Shown in pieces: positions 49,505-59,273 of a stretch of 64,000 nucleotides of DNA. The DNA lies in the NCBI RefSeq assembly GCF_016862635.1, contig NZ_BONI01000033.1, positions 31,123-95,122 of the forward strand, in the 5' to 3' direction. Below the pieces are notes generated by a model. That model saw nothing but the letters and a program-made list of their open reading frames with translations, searched no databases and was not told the DNA's origin. Both the position numbers and the translations under genes were made by a program. The stretch comes from Catellatospora coxensis. GTDB taxonomy: Bacteria > Actinomycetota > Actinomycetes > Mycobacteriales > Micromonosporaceae. Numbering within the stretch: position 1 is the first letter of the stretch; each line of letters starts with the position of its first letter.

Positions 49505-52500
49505 CTACCCGTCGAGCTGAGCCCGGGCCTGTCCCGGGCTCAGCGCCGTGCCCTCGGCGAGCAGGGCCGCGTACCGGTCCGCGCCGAGCACGGCGACCAG
49601 CCGCTCCGTCACCCGGTCGGTGTCGTCGCGCTCGACCGGGGAGGCAGGGGCTTGCGCCGTGGCCCGTGCTGCGGCGGCCGCACCCAGCAGCCGAGCCGCG
49701 ACCTCGGGCAGGTCCACCGCCGACGCCATACCCTCCAGCGCGAAGACCGCGTCGCGCGGGGAGGCGATCGCCTCGGCGGCGTCGTACGCCTCGACGTGCA
49801 GGGCGAGCGCGGCGGCACGATCGCCTGCCTGCTCCGCGACGTGACCCAGCTCGACCAGGATCATCGGCAGGTAGAACGTGGGCTGCCGCTCGGCGCGGCC
49901 CTGCTCGGCGATGCGGGTCAGGTGCACGGCCGCCACGTCGAGCCGGCCCGCCCGGCGCGCGGCCATGCCCAGGCTGGTCTCGGCGAAGACGATCGCGCTC
50001 GGCATGCCCTGCTCGACGGCCATCCGGTAGGCGCGTTCGGCGAGTTCGCGGCCGGCCGCGTGGTCGCGGGTCTGCACCGCGAGCCAGGCCAGCCAGGACA
50101 GCTTGCTGCACACCTCCGGCCACAGCGCCAGCTCCTCGGCCCAGCCCAGGCCCTCCCGGTGCAGGGCGATCGCCCGGTCGTGCTCACCCCGCATCTCGGC
50201 CAGCCCGCCGACCCAGTCGTTGGCCTGCAAGCGGCCCCACCGGTCGCCGAGCTCGGCGAACAGGGCGGCGCTGCGCGTCGCGGCGTGCTCCAGCGCGGCC
50301 AGGTCCCCGGCGGCGTGGGCGAGTTTGGCCCGCGTGCTGAGCGCGACCGCTTCGGTCCACCGGTCACCGGTCGCCGCGTCCAGCAGCTCGGACGCGAGCG
50401 CGACGTCGGCGCGGTCGAGCACCGCGTTCGCGGTGAACCAGGTGGCCCGGCCGTCGGGGTCGCCGGCCAGCGCGGCCCGGATCTCGCCGGGCACGATCGC
50501 CTCGCCCTGCAGCAGCGCGAACCCGATCCGCCACGCGGCCGCCCGGGACTGCTGCGCCGCGTCGCCGGGTGAGGTCAGCGCCTGCCGGGCCTCGGTGAGG
50601 CGGCCGCGCAGGAACCAGTACCAGGTCAGCGCGTTGGCCAGGCGCAGGCCGCCGCCGTGCGCCAGGGCCGCGCGCAGGTTGGCGGCCTCCGCGTCGAGCC
50701 GGGCCAGCCACTGCTGCTGTCCCGCGCCGCGCAGCTGCGGGTCGGCGCGTTCGGCCAGGTCGGTGTAGTACGCCGCGTGCCGGGCGCGGACGGCGTCGGG
50801 GTCGTCGAGGCGTTCGAGGCAGAACGCGGCCACCGATTCGAGCAGCCGGTAGCGCGGGCCTGCCGGGTGCTCGTCCAGCACCACCAGCGACCGGTCCACC
50901 AGCCGGGCCAGGGTGTCGAGATCGGTCCGGCAGACCTGCTCGGCGGCCTGCGGCGCGCAGCCGTCGCGGAACACGGCGAGCCGGGCCAGCACCGCCCGGT
51001 CGGCCTCGTCCAGCAGGTCCCAGCTCCAGCCGATGACCGCGGTCAGCGTACGCTGCCGCGGCGGCATGTCCCGCTGCTGCGTGGTGAGCAGCTGGAACCG
51101 GTCGTCGAGCCGGTCCACGACACCCTGCACCCCGAGCGCCCGCACCCGGGTCGCGGCCAGTTCCAGAGCCAGGGGCAGCCCGTCCAGGCGGCGGCACAGC
51201 TGGGCCACGGCGGGAGCCGTCTTCCCGTCCAGCCGGAAGCCGCGCTGCTGCGCCGCCGCGCGTACGGCGAACAGCCGCGCCGCCGCCGAGCGCCGGACCG
51301 TGTCGAGGTCGTCGCCGCCGTCGGGCAGCGCCAGCGGCGGCACCTCCCACAGCAGCTCGCCGGTCAGGCCGAGCGGTTCGCGGCTGGTGGCCAGCACCCG
51401 CAGCTCCGGCGCGTCCCGGAGCAGGCGGGCGACCAGCGTGGCAGCCGGTTCGATCACGTGCTCGCAGTTGTCGAGCACGAGCAGCACCCGTCTTCCGGCC
51501 AGCGCCGCGCACAGCCGATCGACGGCCGACACGCTGGCGCCCGCCGACTCGCGCAGGTCCATCGTGGCCAGCACCTGTTCGGCGACGTCCGTCGCCCCGG
51601 TCGGCAGGGGAGCGAGTTCGACCAGGTGTACACCGTCGGGGAAGGACTGCTCACGGGCGGCCTCGGTGGCCAGCCGGGTCTTGCCGACCCCGCCCGGCCC
51701 GATCAGCGTGACCAGCCGCCGCACCGGGATCAGCGTACGCAGCTCGGTCAGCGCCTCGGCGCGGCCGACCAGCTCGTCGAGCTGGGCGGGCAGGCTGTTG
51801 CGGACGATCGCGGCGCGCGGCGGGGCGGCCAGAGCGGCGTCGTGTTCGAGGATGCGGCGGTGCAGCGCGACCAGCTCCGGCCCCGGGTCGAGGCCGAGCT
51901 CCTCGGCGAGCCGGTCGCGCAGGTCGGCGTAGCTGTCCAGGGCCTCGGACTGGCGGCCTGCGGCGTACAGCGCGCGCAGCTGCAGCGCCCGCAGGCCCTC
52001 CCGCAGCGGAAACCGGGTCACCAGGTCGGCCAGGTCGGCGGCGACCAGGTCGTGCTCGCCGCGGGCCAATCGCGCCTCGGCGAGGCGCTCGTGCACGGCG
52101 AGGCGCTGCTCGGCCAGGCGGGCGCGTTCGGCGCGGGCGAACTCGTCGTCGGCGACGTCGGCGTACGCGTCGCCGCGCCACAGCGCCAGCGCCGCGGCCA
52201 GGCGGTCCGCGTCGGTGGAGTCGGCCAGCTCGGCGAACCGGTGGGCGTCGACGGCGTCGGTGCGCAGCAGGTAACCGGGCGGCCGGGACTCGACCAGGTC
52301 GCGGGCCCCGGGTTCGGCGTCGTTGAGGGCCTTGCGCAGCTGCGACACCCGCACCTGCAGCGCCGCGCCGGGGTCGGCGGGCGCGTCCTCGCCCCACAGG
52401 TCGTCGATCAGCCGGTCGGCCGAGACGACCTGGTTGCGGTTGGCGAGCAGGTCGGCGAGCAGCTGGCGGACCTTGACCCCGGGCACGGTCACCGGCTCGC

Positions 52501-52555
52501 CGCGGTCGGTGGTGACGGCGAGCGGCCCGAGCACCCCGAACTGCACGGCGATCAT
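49505..52555 (-). CDS. BTAD/AfsR-type (SARP-family) transcriptional regulator
   Basis: 1016 residues. An N-terminal OmpR-like DNA-binding domain (VPGVKVRQLLADLLANRNQV, ALQVRVSQLRKALND) is followed by the BTAD helical domain (FAELADSTDADRLAAALALW to about 245). An NB-ARC-like ATPase follows, with Walker A IGPGGVGKTRLATE, Walker B VLLVLDNCEH and sensor LATSREPLG. A C-terminal TPR-rich region of about 400 residues completes it. It is a large AfsR-like regulator that probably hydrolyses ATP to switch state. Two flanking genes share a SARP-box-like repeat, so they are likely targets. A terminator hairpin lies in the last codons. Confidence 0.92.
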   Translation of the reverse strand: MIAVQFGVLGPLAVTTDRGEPVTVPGVKVRQLLADLLANRNQVVSADRLIDDLWGEDAPADPGAALQVRVSQLRKALNDAEPGARDLVESRPPGYLLRTDAVDAHRFAELADSTDADRLAAALALWRGDAYADVADDEFARAERARLAEQRLAVHERLAEARLARGEHDLVAADLADLVTRFPLREGLRALQLRALYAAGRQSEALDSYADLRDRLAEELGLDPGPELVALHRRILEHDAALAAPPRAAIVRNSLPAQLDELVGRAEALTELRTLIPVRRLVTLIGPGGVGKTRLATEAAREQSFPDGVHLVELAPLPTGATDVAEQVLATMDLRESAGASVSAVDRLCAALAGRRVLLVLDNCEHVIEPAATLVARLLRDAPELRVLATSREPLGLTGELLWEVPPLALPDGGDDLDTVRRSAAARLFAVRAAAQQRGFRLDGKTAPAVAQLCRRLDGLPLALELAATRVRALGVQGVVDRLDDRFQLLTTQQRDMPPRQRTLTAVIGWSWDLLDEADRAVLARLAVFRDGCAPQAAEQVCRTDLDTLARLVDRSLVVLDEHPAGPRYRLLESVAAFCLERLDDPDAVRARHAAYYTDLAERADPQLRGAGQQQWLARLDAEAANLRAALAHGGGLRLANALTWYWFLRGRLTEARQALTSPGDAAQQSRAAAWRIGFALLQGEAIVPGEIRAALAGDPDGRATWFTANAVLDRADVALASELLDAATGDRWTEAVALSTRAKLAHAAGDLAALEHAATRSAALFAELGDRWGRLQANDWVGGLAEMRGEHDRAIALHREGLGWAEELALWPEVCSKLSWLAWLAVQTRDHAAGRELAERAYRMAVEQGMPSAIVFAETSLGMAARRAGRLDVAAVHLTRIAEQGRAERQPTFYLPMILVELGHVAEQAGDRAAALALHVEAYDAAEAIASPRDAVFALEGMASAVDLPEVAARLLGAAAAARATAQAPASPVERDDTDRVTERLVAVLGADRYAALLAEGTALSPGQARAQLDG
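49517..49543. terminator. hairpin between convergent genes
   Basis: CTGAGCCCGGG (49517-49527) and CCCGGGCTCAG (49533-49543) form a perfect 11-base stem. It lies just after the DHFR-family stop and within the final codons of the BTAD gene, so it could terminate the plus-strand message. Confidence 0.6.
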
Positions 52556-52577
52556 CCTAGCGGCGGTAAGGCGGGCG

Positions 52578-52594
52578 GAAGCGGACCGTAAGCG
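52578..52594 (+). promoter_or_regulatory. SARP-box-like direct repeat upstream of the hydrolase gene
   Basis: GAAGCGGACCGTAAGCG contains AAGCG twice, 11 bases apart, nearly identical to the site at 48874. CATCGT at about 52603 could be the -10 element. The mRNA would then start close to the ATG at 52615, which has no ribosome binding site, so translation may be leaderless. Confidence 0.7.
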
Positions 52595-52614
52595 CGCCGG
52601 CGCATCGTACGGGC

Positions 52615-53370
52615 ATGGAGATCTATCACGAGGTACACGGCGCGGGCGGCGGCCGCCCGCTGGTGCTGGTGCACGGCGCGCTGTCGGGCATCGGCACGTC
52701 GTTCGGCATGATCCTGCCGCTGCTGGCGCGGACCCGGCGGGTGATCGCCGTCGAGCTGCAGGCGCACGGGCGCACCGCCGACATCGACCGCGCGCTGACG
52801 GTGGAGGCCTTCGCCGCCGACGTGGTCGAGCTGCTCGACCGGCTGGGCGTGGCGCGGGCGGACGTGTTCGGCTGGAGCATGGGCGCGGCGGTCGCGCTGC
52901 GGCTGGGCACCGACCACCCCGGCCGGGTGGGGCGGCTGGTGCTGGCGTCGGTGAGCTTCGACGACGCGGGCCTGCACCCGGGGCTGCTGGACGGCATCGC
53001 GGACCTGCGACCCGAGCACCTGCACGGTTCGGAGTTCCACGAGGAGTATCTGCGCACCGCGCCGGACCCGGCGGGCTGGGCCCGGCTGGTCACCAAGATG
53101 AAGGTGCTGGACGCGAACCTGCCGCGGTGGACGCCCGCACAGATCCGCGCGCTGGCCGCGCCGACGATGCTGGTGCTGGCCGATTCGGACATCGTGCGCC
53201 CCGAGCATGCCGTTCGCATGTTCCGGCTGCTCGGCGGTGGTGTGGTCGGCGACCTGACCGGGCTGCCGGCGTGCCGGCTGGCCGTGCTGCCCGGGACCGC
53301 GCACACCGGCGTGCCGCAGCGGGCCGGCTGGCTGGCCCCGATGATCGACGAGTTCCTGGACGAGATCTGA
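52615..53370 (+). CDS. alpha/beta hydrolase
   Basis: 251 residues. The fold is clear: LVLVHGALSGIGTSFG (oxyanion region), nucleophile Ser in DVFGWSMGAAVALRLG (G-W-S-M-G), acid Asp in LVLADSDIVRPE and the C-terminal His in PGTAHTGVPQR. It lies divergent from the BTAD regulator with 59 bases between starts and carries the same SARP-box-like site as the DHFR-family gene. The start has no ribosome binding site, suggesting a leaderless message. Substrate unknown. Confidence 0.9.
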   Translation: MEIYHEVHGAGGGRPLVLVHGALSGIGTSFGMILPLLARTRRVIAVELQAHGRTADIDRALTVEAFAADVVELLDRLGVARADVFGWSMGAAVALRLGTDHPGRVGRLVLASVSFDDAGLHPGLLDGIADLRPEHLHGSEFHEEYLRTAPDPAGWARLVTKMKVLDANLPRWTPAQIRALAAPTMLVLADSDIVRPEHAVRMFRLLGGGVVGDLTGLPACRLAVLPGTAHTGVPQRAGWLAPMIDEFLDEI

Positions 53371-53406
53371 CTGATGGAGCCCCGCCGGGTGGCGAGGCTC
53401 CATCAG
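53371..53406. terminator. bidirectional terminator
   Basis: CTGATGGAGCC (53371-53381) and GGCTCCATCAG (53396-53406) form a perfect 11-base stem between convergent stops at 53370 and 53415. Confidence 0.8.
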
Positions 53407-53414
53407 CGATGCCG

Positions 53415-53714
53415 TCAGGACGGCATCTTGTACGTCAGCAGGTCCACCGGGTTGATCCTCGGCGGCGGGTCGAACAGGTCCGCGCGGGCCTCCAGGCCCT
53501 GGCGCACCTTCCCGGCCAGGTGGAACTGGCGGTCGTCCTCGTCGTTGAACGCGTCGAAGATGCGGAACGAGGTCGGCCCGACCTGGAAGGCGTACCAGAC
53601 GATCGTGCCGGGTTCGGCGTCAACCAGCGCCTTGGCCTGCCGCAGGAACTCCGCGACCTCGCCCTCCCGGCCGGGCTTCGCCTCGATCTCCACGAGAAAA
53701 CCCAACGTGAGCAC
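53415..53714 (-). CDS. antibiotic-biosynthesis-monooxygenase-domain protein
   Basis: 99 residues from GTG 53714. The sequence VEIEAKPGREGEVAEFLRQA, then WYAFQVGPTSFRIFDAFNDE and FHLAGKVRQGLEARADLFDPPP is the ABM ferredoxin-like fold (YgiN/ActVA-Orf6 type) that oxidises quinols without a cofactor. It is co-directional with the hydrolase gene 19 bases upstream, and the two are probably one operon handling an aromatic or oxidised compound. Substrate unknown. Confidence 0.87.
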   Translation of the reverse strand: MLTLGFLVEIEAKPGREGEVAEFLRQAKALVDAEPGTIVWYAFQVGPTSFRIFDAFNDEDDRQFHLAGKVRQGLEARADLFDPPPRINPVDLLTYKMPS

Positions 53715-53733
53715 GCCGTGCCCCCTTCTCAGG

Positions 53734-54561
53734 TCAGCCCTTGAGGAAGGCCAGCAGGTCGGCGTTGAACTCGTCCTGGTGGGTGGCGGTCAGTCCGTGC
53801 GGCGCTCCCTTGTAGACGTGCAGCGTGTTGTCCCTGATCAGCTTCGAGGACTTCATCGCCGAGGCGACGATGGGCACGATCTGGTCGTCGTCGCCGTGGA
53901 TGATCAGCGTGGGCACGTCGATCTTCTTGCAGTCCTCGGTCTGGTCGGTCTCGGAGAACGCCTTGATGCAGTCGTACGCCCCCTTGAAGCCCACCGTCAT
54001 GCCCATCAGCCAGAACGCGTCCCGCAGGCCCTGGCTGACCTTCGCCCCGTCGCGGTTGGCGCCGTAGAACGGGGCGCTGAGGTCCTTCCAGAACTGCGAG
54101 CGGTCGCGTTCGACCCCTTCGCGCAGGCCGTCGAAGACGCTGCGGGGCAGGCCCTCGGGGTTGGCGTCGGTCTGCAGCATCAGCGGCGGGATCGCACCGA
54201 CGAGCACGGCCTTGGCGACGCGGTCGGTGCCGTGGCGGGCCATGTAGCGGGTGATCTCGCCGCCGCCGGTGGAGTGTCCGACCAGGACGATGTCGCGCAG
54301 ATCGAGCTTCTCGATCACCTGGGCGAGGTCGTCGGCGTAGGTGTTGAGGTCGTTGCCCTCCCACGGCTGGCTGGAGCGGCCGTGGCCGCGCCGGTCATGG
54401 GCGACGGCCCGGAAGCCGTTGGAGACGACGTACCACATCTGGTCGTCCCAGGCGTCGGCGGTGAGCGGCCAGCCGTGGCTGAACACGACGGGCTGTCCCG
54501 TGCCCCAGTCCTTGTAGAAGATCTGGGTTCCGTCCTTGGTGGTGACCATACCGGTGCTCAT
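53734..54561 (-). CDS. non-heme haloperoxidase-type alpha/beta hydrolase
   Basis: 275 residues, normal length. Signatures are [32 protein letters not shown] (oxyanion loop), [13 protein letters not shown], nucleophile in [20 protein letters not shown], Asp in [11 protein letters not shown] and the catalytic His in [12 protein letters not shown]. Cofactor-free chloroperoxidases and arylesterases share this pattern. ATG 54561 has GGGAGT upstream; an earlier ATG at 54606 adds 15 unrelated residues. It is followed by the small ABM gene. Confidence 0.93.
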   Translation of the reverse strand: MSTGMVTTKDGTQIFYKDWGTGQPVVFSHGWPLTADAWDDQMWYVVSNGFRAVAHDRRGHGRSSQPWEGNDLNTYADDLAQVIEKLDLRDIVLVGHSTGGGEITRYMARHGTDRVAKAVLVGAIPPLMLQTDANPEGLPRSVFDGLREGVERDRSQFWKDLSAPFYGANRDGAKVSQGLRDAFWLMGMTVGFKGAYDCIKAFSETDQTEDCKKIDVPTLIIHGDDDQIVPIVASAMKSSKLIRDNTLHVYKGAPHGLTATHQDEFNADLLAFLKG

Positions 54562-54984
54562 GTGGCGACTCCCTGCAAGCGAAGACTGGCAGTGCGTACG
54601 CGGCACCCCGTCGGGCCGACCCCTCCGAAGCTAGCATCACGGACTTGTCGGACTTGTCGGTTCAGCGGCGGGGAGACGACCCGTCGGCCGTTCGGCCAGT
54701 CATTATTTCGCAAATTCGGGCATTTGTCTTGTATGCCCGGGTCCCGCCCGGCAAACCATTGAAAGTCTAGCGGATTAGTGGGATATTCGCTTCGTGGTCG
54801 TTCCGGATCACGTCCACCGGGCATCCCCGCCGGCGGTCGTGGCAGCGGAGCCCGACGTCGCACGTGCCGGTCCGACCATGCGCCATCACCGAAATGCACC
54901 CCCAAACATTGATGACTACCGATCACGCCGGGCTTTCGGCGTTATTCGGTATGCGCATTTGCGCTCGAGGAGGACAGGTTCCGC
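54562..54984. other. divergent region upstream of the sulfate operon
   Basis: 423 bases without a gene. It contains a tandem GGACTTGTC repeat near 54642-54659, a CGGGCAT/ATGCCCG inverted repeat at 54717-54739, and AT-rich segments around 54700-54730 and 54770-54790 that are likely promoter DNA. No known riboswitch was recognised. CGAGGAGG gives the strong ribosome binding site of the sulfate-binding gene. Confidence 0.5.
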
Positions 54985-56010
54985 ATGAAGAACCGGATCA
55001 GAGCAGCCGCCGCACTCGCCGCCACCGCCGTCCTGGCACTGTCGGCCTGCGGCGGCGGCGACAGCGGCACCACGGGATCGAGCACCACGCTGAACATCGT
55101 CGGCTTCGCGGTGCCGGAGGCGGCGAACAAGGCGATCGCGGCCGAGTGGAACAAGACCGAGGCCGGCAAGGGCGTCAAGTTCCAGACGTCGTACGGCGCG
55201 TCCGGCGACCAGAGCCGGGCCGTCGTGGCCGGCCTCAAGGCCGACTACGTGCACTTCTCGGTCTCCAGCGACGTCACCCGCCTGGTCGACGCGAACCTGG
55301 TCGCCAAGGACTGGAACGCCGGCCCGAACAAGGGCATCGTGTCCTCCTCGATCGTGGTGCTGGCGGTGCGCGCGGGCAACCCGAAGAACATCCAGGGCTG
55401 GGACGACCTGATCAAGCCGGGCGTCCAGATCGTCACCCCGAACCCGGCCTCCTCGGGCGCCGCCCGCTGGAACGCGCTCGCCGCGTGGGGCCACGTGACC
55501 GCCAACGGCGGCACCGACGCGCAGGCCACCGAGTTCCTGACCAAGCTGTTCGCCAACGTCGTCGCCCTGCCCGGCAGCGGCCGCGACGCCACGACCAGCT
55601 TCCTCGGCGGCACCGGCGACGTGCTGCTGGCCTACGAGAACGAGGCCATCCTGGCCACCCAGGCGGGCGAGAAGTTCGACTGGGTCGTTCCCGCCACCAC
55701 GATCCTGATCGAGAACCCGGGCGCGATCCTCACCAACGCCGACCCCAAGGCCAAGGACTGGCTGAACTTCGTGCTCAGCAAGGACGGCCAGCGCCAGTTC
55801 GCCCTCAAGGGCTTCCGGCCGATCATCGAGGGCGTCGACACCACCGGCGTCCAGGGCGCCAAGGACCCGGCCAACCCGTTCCCCGCGCCGCAGAAGCTGC
55901 TCACCGTGTCGAAGGACTTCGAGAGCTGGTCGGCTCTGTCGAAGAAGTTCTTCGACGAGAAGGAGGGCATCATCGTCAAGGTCATCGCAGCCTCGGGCAA
56001 GGCTAAGTGA
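54985..56010 (+). CDS. sulfate ABC transporter substrate-binding lipoprotein
   Basis: 341 residues. A lipoprotein signal ends in LALSACGGG. The mature part follows the sulfate-binding (Sbp/CysP) family: LNIVGFAVPEAANKAIAAEW, FQTSYGASGDQSRAVVAGLK, SSIVVLAVRAGNPKNIQGWDDL, NPASSGAARWNALAAWG and DVLLAYENEAILA. It captures sulfate (or thiosulfate) outside the membrane. First gene of a four-gene operon, and its stop overlaps the next start by four bases. Confidence 0.95.
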   Translation: MKNRIRAAAALAATAVLALSACGGGDSGTTGSSTTLNIVGFAVPEAANKAIAAEWNKTEAGKGVKFQTSYGASGDQSRAVVAGLKADYVHFSVSSDVTRLVDANLVAKDWNAGPNKGIVSSSIVVLAVRAGNPKNIQGWDDLIKPGVQIVTPNPASSGAARWNALAAWGHVTANGGTDAQATEFLTKLFANVVALPGSGRDATTSFLGGTGDVLLAYENEAILATQAGEKFDWVVPATTILIENPGAILTNADPKAKDWLNFVLSKDGQRQFALKGFRPIIEGVDTTGVQGAKDPANPFPAPQKLLTVSKDFESWSALSKKFFDEKEGIIVKVIAASGKAK

Positions 56011-56855
56011 CCTCGACCGCGCTCTCCCCGGACCGGCCGGCGACCTCTCGCCGGCCGGTCCGGGCCGGCCGCCCGCTGACCCGAGCCTCCGGACTCGGGT
56101 TCGGCGTGGCGATGATGTGGTTCAGCCTGCTCGTGCTCATCCCGCTCGCCGCCGTGGTGGTAACCGCGTCGGCGGGCGGGTGGAGCGCGTTCTGGCAGGC
56201 GGTGACCAACGAGCAGACCGCCGCGGCGATCGAGCTCACCGTTGGCACCGCGTTCGCCGTGACGCTGGTGAACATCGTCATGGGAACCATGATCGCGTGG
56301 GTGCTGGTCCGGGACCGGTTCTTCGGCAAGCGCGCCCTGGAGATCCTGATCGACATCCCGTTCGCCCTGCCGACCATCGTCGCCGGACTCGTCCTGCTGT
56401 CGCTGTACGGCAGGACCAGCCCGCTCGGCATCGACATCGCCAACACCCGCCCCGCCGTCTTCCTCGCCTTCCTGTTCGTCACCCTGCCGTTCGTGGTCCG
56501 CACGGTGCAGCCGGTGCTGGCCGAGCTGGAGCGCGACGTGGAGGAGGCGGCGATGTCGCTGGGCGCGAGCCGCTTCACCGTGTTCCGGCGCATCATCCTG
56601 CCCAGCCTGACACCCGCGATCGCCGCGGGCGCGGCGCTGTCGTTCGCCCGCGGGGTCAGCGAGTACGGCTCGCTGGTGCTGCTGTCGGGCAACCTGCCGA
56701 TGAAGACGGAGGTCACCTCGGTGCGCATCCTCAGCAGCATCGAGAACGACAACCTGGACAGCGCCGCGGCGGTCGCCACGATCCTGCTGGCGATCTCGTT
56801 CGCGGTCATCGTGCTGCTCGACGTCATCCAGCGCAGGATGGTGCGCCGTGGCTAG
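56007..56855 (+). CDS. cysT: sulfate ABC transporter permease
   Basis: 282 residues from GTG 56007. Six helices and the permease loop EAAMSLGASRFTVFRRIILPS (EAA motif) identify a CysT/CysU-type subunit, with GVSEYGSLVLLSGNLPMKTEV typical of sulfate permeases. It pairs with CysW. The GTGA overlap with the binding-protein gene couples their translation, and its end overlaps cysW by eight bases. Confidence 0.94.
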   Translation: MTSTALSPDRPATSRRPVRAGRPLTRASGLGFGVAMMWFSLLVLIPLAAVVVTASAGGWSAFWQAVTNEQTAAAIELTVGTAFAVTLVNIVMGTMIAWVLVRDRFFGKRALEILIDIPFALPTIVAGLVLLSLYGRTSPLGIDIANTRPAVFLAFLFVTLPFVVRTVQPVLAELERDVEEAAMSLGASRFTVFRRIILPSLTPAIAAGAALSFARGVSEYGSLVLLSGNLPMKTEVTSVRILSSIENDNLDSAAAVATILLAISFAVIVLLDVIQRRMVRRG

Positions 56856-57675
56856 CCACCCCAGCACCCGCACCCGGCGCGGCCCGGTCACCTACCTGGT
56901 CCGCCTGCTCGTCATCGCCTACCTGTTCCTGCTCGTGGCGTGGCCGGTGTACCTGGTCGGCAAGAACACCTTCGCCGACGGCATGGACAACATCAACGGC
57001 ATCCTCGACGATCCCGACATCGTGCACGCGATCAGCCTGACCGTGCAGGTCGCGATCATCGCGGTCGTCATCAACACGCTGTTCGGCGTGGGCATCTCGC
57101 TGCTGCTCGTCCGGTACGACTTCCCGGGCAAGCGGCTGCTCAGCGCGCTGCTGGACATGCCGCTGTCGGTGTCGCCGATCGTCGTCGGCCTGGCCCTGGT
57201 GCTCGTCTACGGCGGCCGGACCGGCTGGTTCGGACCGGCCCTGGAGAGTGCCGGCTTCCAGGTCATCTTCGCCACCCCCGGCATCGTGCTGGCCACGGTG
57301 TTCGTGGCGCTGCCGCTGGTGATCCGCGAAGTGGTGCCCGTGCTGGAGGAGGTCGGCGAGGAGCAGGAGCAGGCTGCCCGCAGCCTGGGCGCGAACGCCT
57401 GGCAGACGTTCCGCCGGATCACCCTGCCGTCGATCAAGTGGGGCGTCGTCTACGGCGTCGTGCTGAGCCTGGCCCGGTCGCTGGGCGAGTTCGGCGCGGT
57501 CAAGGTCGTCTCCGGCAACGTGCTCGGCGAGACCCGCACCGCCACCCTGGTCGTCGAGGAGAAGTACCTCAACTTCGACAAGGGCGGCGCGTACGCCACC
57601 GCGTTCCTGCTCGCCCTGGTGGCGGTGGCCTGCATCATCATCGTCTCAGTCATTCGGCCGAAGGAAGACCGTTGA
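56848..57675 (+). CDS. cysW: sulfate ABC transporter permease
   Basis: 275 residues from GTG 56848. Signatures are [39 protein letters not shown] and the EAA loop [20 protein letters not shown] with [20 protein letters not shown] and [13 protein letters not shown]. This is the CysW subunit of the sulfate importer. Its stop overlaps the cysA start by three bases (TTGA), so translation is coupled. Confidence 0.94.
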   Translation: MASHPSTRTRRGPVTYLVRLLVIAYLFLLVAWPVYLVGKNTFADGMDNINGILDDPDIVHAISLTVQVAIIAVVINTLFGVGISLLLVRYDFPGKRLLSALLDMPLSVSPIVVGLALVLVYGGRTGWFGPALESAGFQVIFATPGIVLATVFVALPLVIREVVPVLEEVGEEQEQAARSLGANAWQTFRRITLPSIKWGVVYGVVLSLARSLGEFGAVKVVSGNVLGETRTATLVVEEKYLNFDKGGAYATAFLLALVAVACIIIVSVIRPKEDR

Positions 57676-58643
57676 GTATCGAGATCGTCAACGTCGCCAA
57701 ACGTTTCGGAGACTTCGTCGCCCTCGACAACGTCTCCGTCAGCATCCCGTCCGGGCAGCTCACCGCGCTGCTCGGCCCGTCCGGTGGCGGCAAGTCGACG
57801 CTGCTGCGCATCATCGCCGGGCTGGAGACCGCCGACAGCGGCCGCATCGAGATCGAAGGCGTGGACGCGACGAAGCTGTCGCCGCAGAAGCGCAACGTCG
57901 GGTTCGTGTTCCAGCACTACGCGGCCTTCAAGCACCTGAGCGTCGCGCGCAACGTCGCGTTCGGACTGGAGATCCGCAAGCGGCCCAAGGACGAGATCCG
58001 CGAGCGGGTCGACGAGCTGCTCAAGCTCGTGCACCTGGCGCAGTTCGCCGACCGGCTGCCCTCCCAGCTGTCCGGCGGGCAGCGCCAGCGCATGGCCCTG
58101 GCCCGCGCGCTGGCGGTGCAGCCGACCGTGCTGCTGCTCGACGAGCCGTTCGGCGCGCTCGACGCCAAGGTGCGCAAGGAGCTGCGCGACTGGCTGCGCC
58201 GCCTGCACGACGAGGTCCACGTGACGACGGTGTTCGTCACGCACGACCAGGAGGAGGCGCTGGAGGTCGCCGACGAGATCGTGGTCATCAACGAGGGCCG
58301 CGTGGAGCAGATCGGCTCGCCCGACGCGCTCTACGACACCCCCGCCAACGACTTCGTCATGCGCTTCCTCGGCCCGGTCACCGAGCTGGGCGACCGGCTG
58401 GTCCGGCCACACGACCTGCAACTGCTCACCGGCGGCGGTGAGCCGGACGCGGTCGCGGGCCGCATCACGCGGATCACCCGGGTCGGCTTCGAGATCAGGG
58501 TGGAGGTCGCCGTGGGCGGGCAGCCCGTCGTCGTCACCCTCACCCGCAACGAGTTCCTGTCCCTGGGCGTGGAGGTCGGGTCGGAGGTGCAGGTGCGGAT
58601 CGCCCCCGAAATCGCCCCGGTCCGGCTGCTCGACGCGGTCTGA
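57672..58643 (+). CDS. cysA: sulfate ABC transporter ATPase
   Basis: 323 residues from TTG 57672, with AAGGAAG upstream. Walker A is [16 protein letters not shown], the Q-loop [18 protein letters not shown] is the CysA-type sequence, the signature is [15 protein letters not shown] and Walker [18 protein letters not shown]-terminal TOBE-like domain of about 80 residues follows ([17 protein letters not shown]). It drives import through CysTW. The operon ends here, with a terminator before the convergent Rrf2 gene. Confidence 0.95.
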   Translation: MSIEIVNVAKRFGDFVALDNVSVSIPSGQLTALLGPSGGGKSTLLRIIAGLETADSGRIEIEGVDATKLSPQKRNVGFVFQHYAAFKHLSVARNVAFGLEIRKRPKDEIRERVDELLKLVHLAQFADRLPSQLSGGQRQRMALARALAVQPTVLLLDEPFGALDAKVRKELRDWLRRLHDEVHVTTVFVTHDQEEALEVADEIVVINEGRVEQIGSPDALYDTPANDFVMRFLGPVTELGDRLVRPHDLQLLTGGGEPDAVAGRITRITRVGFEIRVEVAVGGQPVVVTLTRNEFLSLGVEVGSEVQVRIAPEIAPVRLLDAV

Positions 58644-58649
58644 GCCGAC

Positions 58650-58710
58650 GGGAGCACCTCCGGGCGGGCCGGCACACGCCGACCCGGCGGCCGCCCGCTC
58701 GGAGGCTCCC
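58650..58710. terminator. bidirectional terminator
   Basis: An imperfect stem pairs GGGAGCACCTCCGGGCGGG with CCCGCTCGGAGGCTCCC across about 25 bases, between the convergent cysA and rrf2 stops (58643 and 58736). Confidence 0.6.
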
Positions 58711-58735
58711 TTCTGCACGGACCCCGCCCGCCCCG

Positions 58736-59203
58736 TCACGGCCGGTGTCCGCCGGCGCCACCGCTTGCCCGGTCCGGATCGGGGCTCGCCGCGGCGAGCT
58801 CCCGGTCGGTATCGAGCAGCCGGTCAAGGGTGGTCCTGTCGAGCAGGTCGCTGGTGAACGTGTGGACCGAACTCCAGAGGCCGGGCAGCGCGGTGGCCGC
58901 CCCCGTGTACGTGATGGTGTGCGGCGGTCGGCCGCGCACGCTGGCCAGCGCCCCGCTGACCGCCCGCATGATGTCGCCGACGCTGATCTGCGCGATCGGC
59001 CGGGCCAGGCTGAAGCCGCCGTCGGTGCCGGGGCGGCTGCTGAGCAGCTCGGCGCGGCGCAGGTCGGCGAGGATCGACGGCAGGTAACTGACGGGGATGC
59101 CCTGCATGACGGCCAGATCGCTGGTCTTCACCGGACCGCCGCCGGCCGCGGCGATGGCGAGCATGGCCTGCACCGCATAGTCGTGTCGCGCTGAAATGTG
59201 CAC
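58736..59203 (-). CDS. Rrf2-family regulator without cluster cysteines
   Basis: 155 residues from GTG 59203. The N-terminal winged helix (RHDYAVQAMLAIAAAGG, TSDLAVMQGIPVSYLPSILADLRRAELLSS, GGFSLARP) is Rrf2-like. No Cys occurs anywhere in the protein, so it cannot hold the Fe-S cluster of IscR or NsrR, but fits the CymR-type sulfur regulators. It faces the sulfate operon tail to tail and is the best local candidate to control it. An AT-rich, partly symmetrical patch upstream (59274-59299) may be its operator. Confidence 0.87.
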   Translation of the reverse strand: MHISARHDYAVQAMLAIAAAGGGPVKTSDLAVMQGIPVSYLPSILADLRRAELLSSRPGTDGGFSLARPIAQISVGDIMRAVSGALASVRGRPPHTITYTGAATALPGLWSSVHTFTSDLLDRTTLDRLLDTDRELAAASPDPDRASGGAGGHRP

Positions 59204-59273
59204 GGCCCCATGGATTCCTGCTCGTGACGGCGCGACCGGCAGCAGGCGCGCGTTGCATGCGTGTCCGCATATT

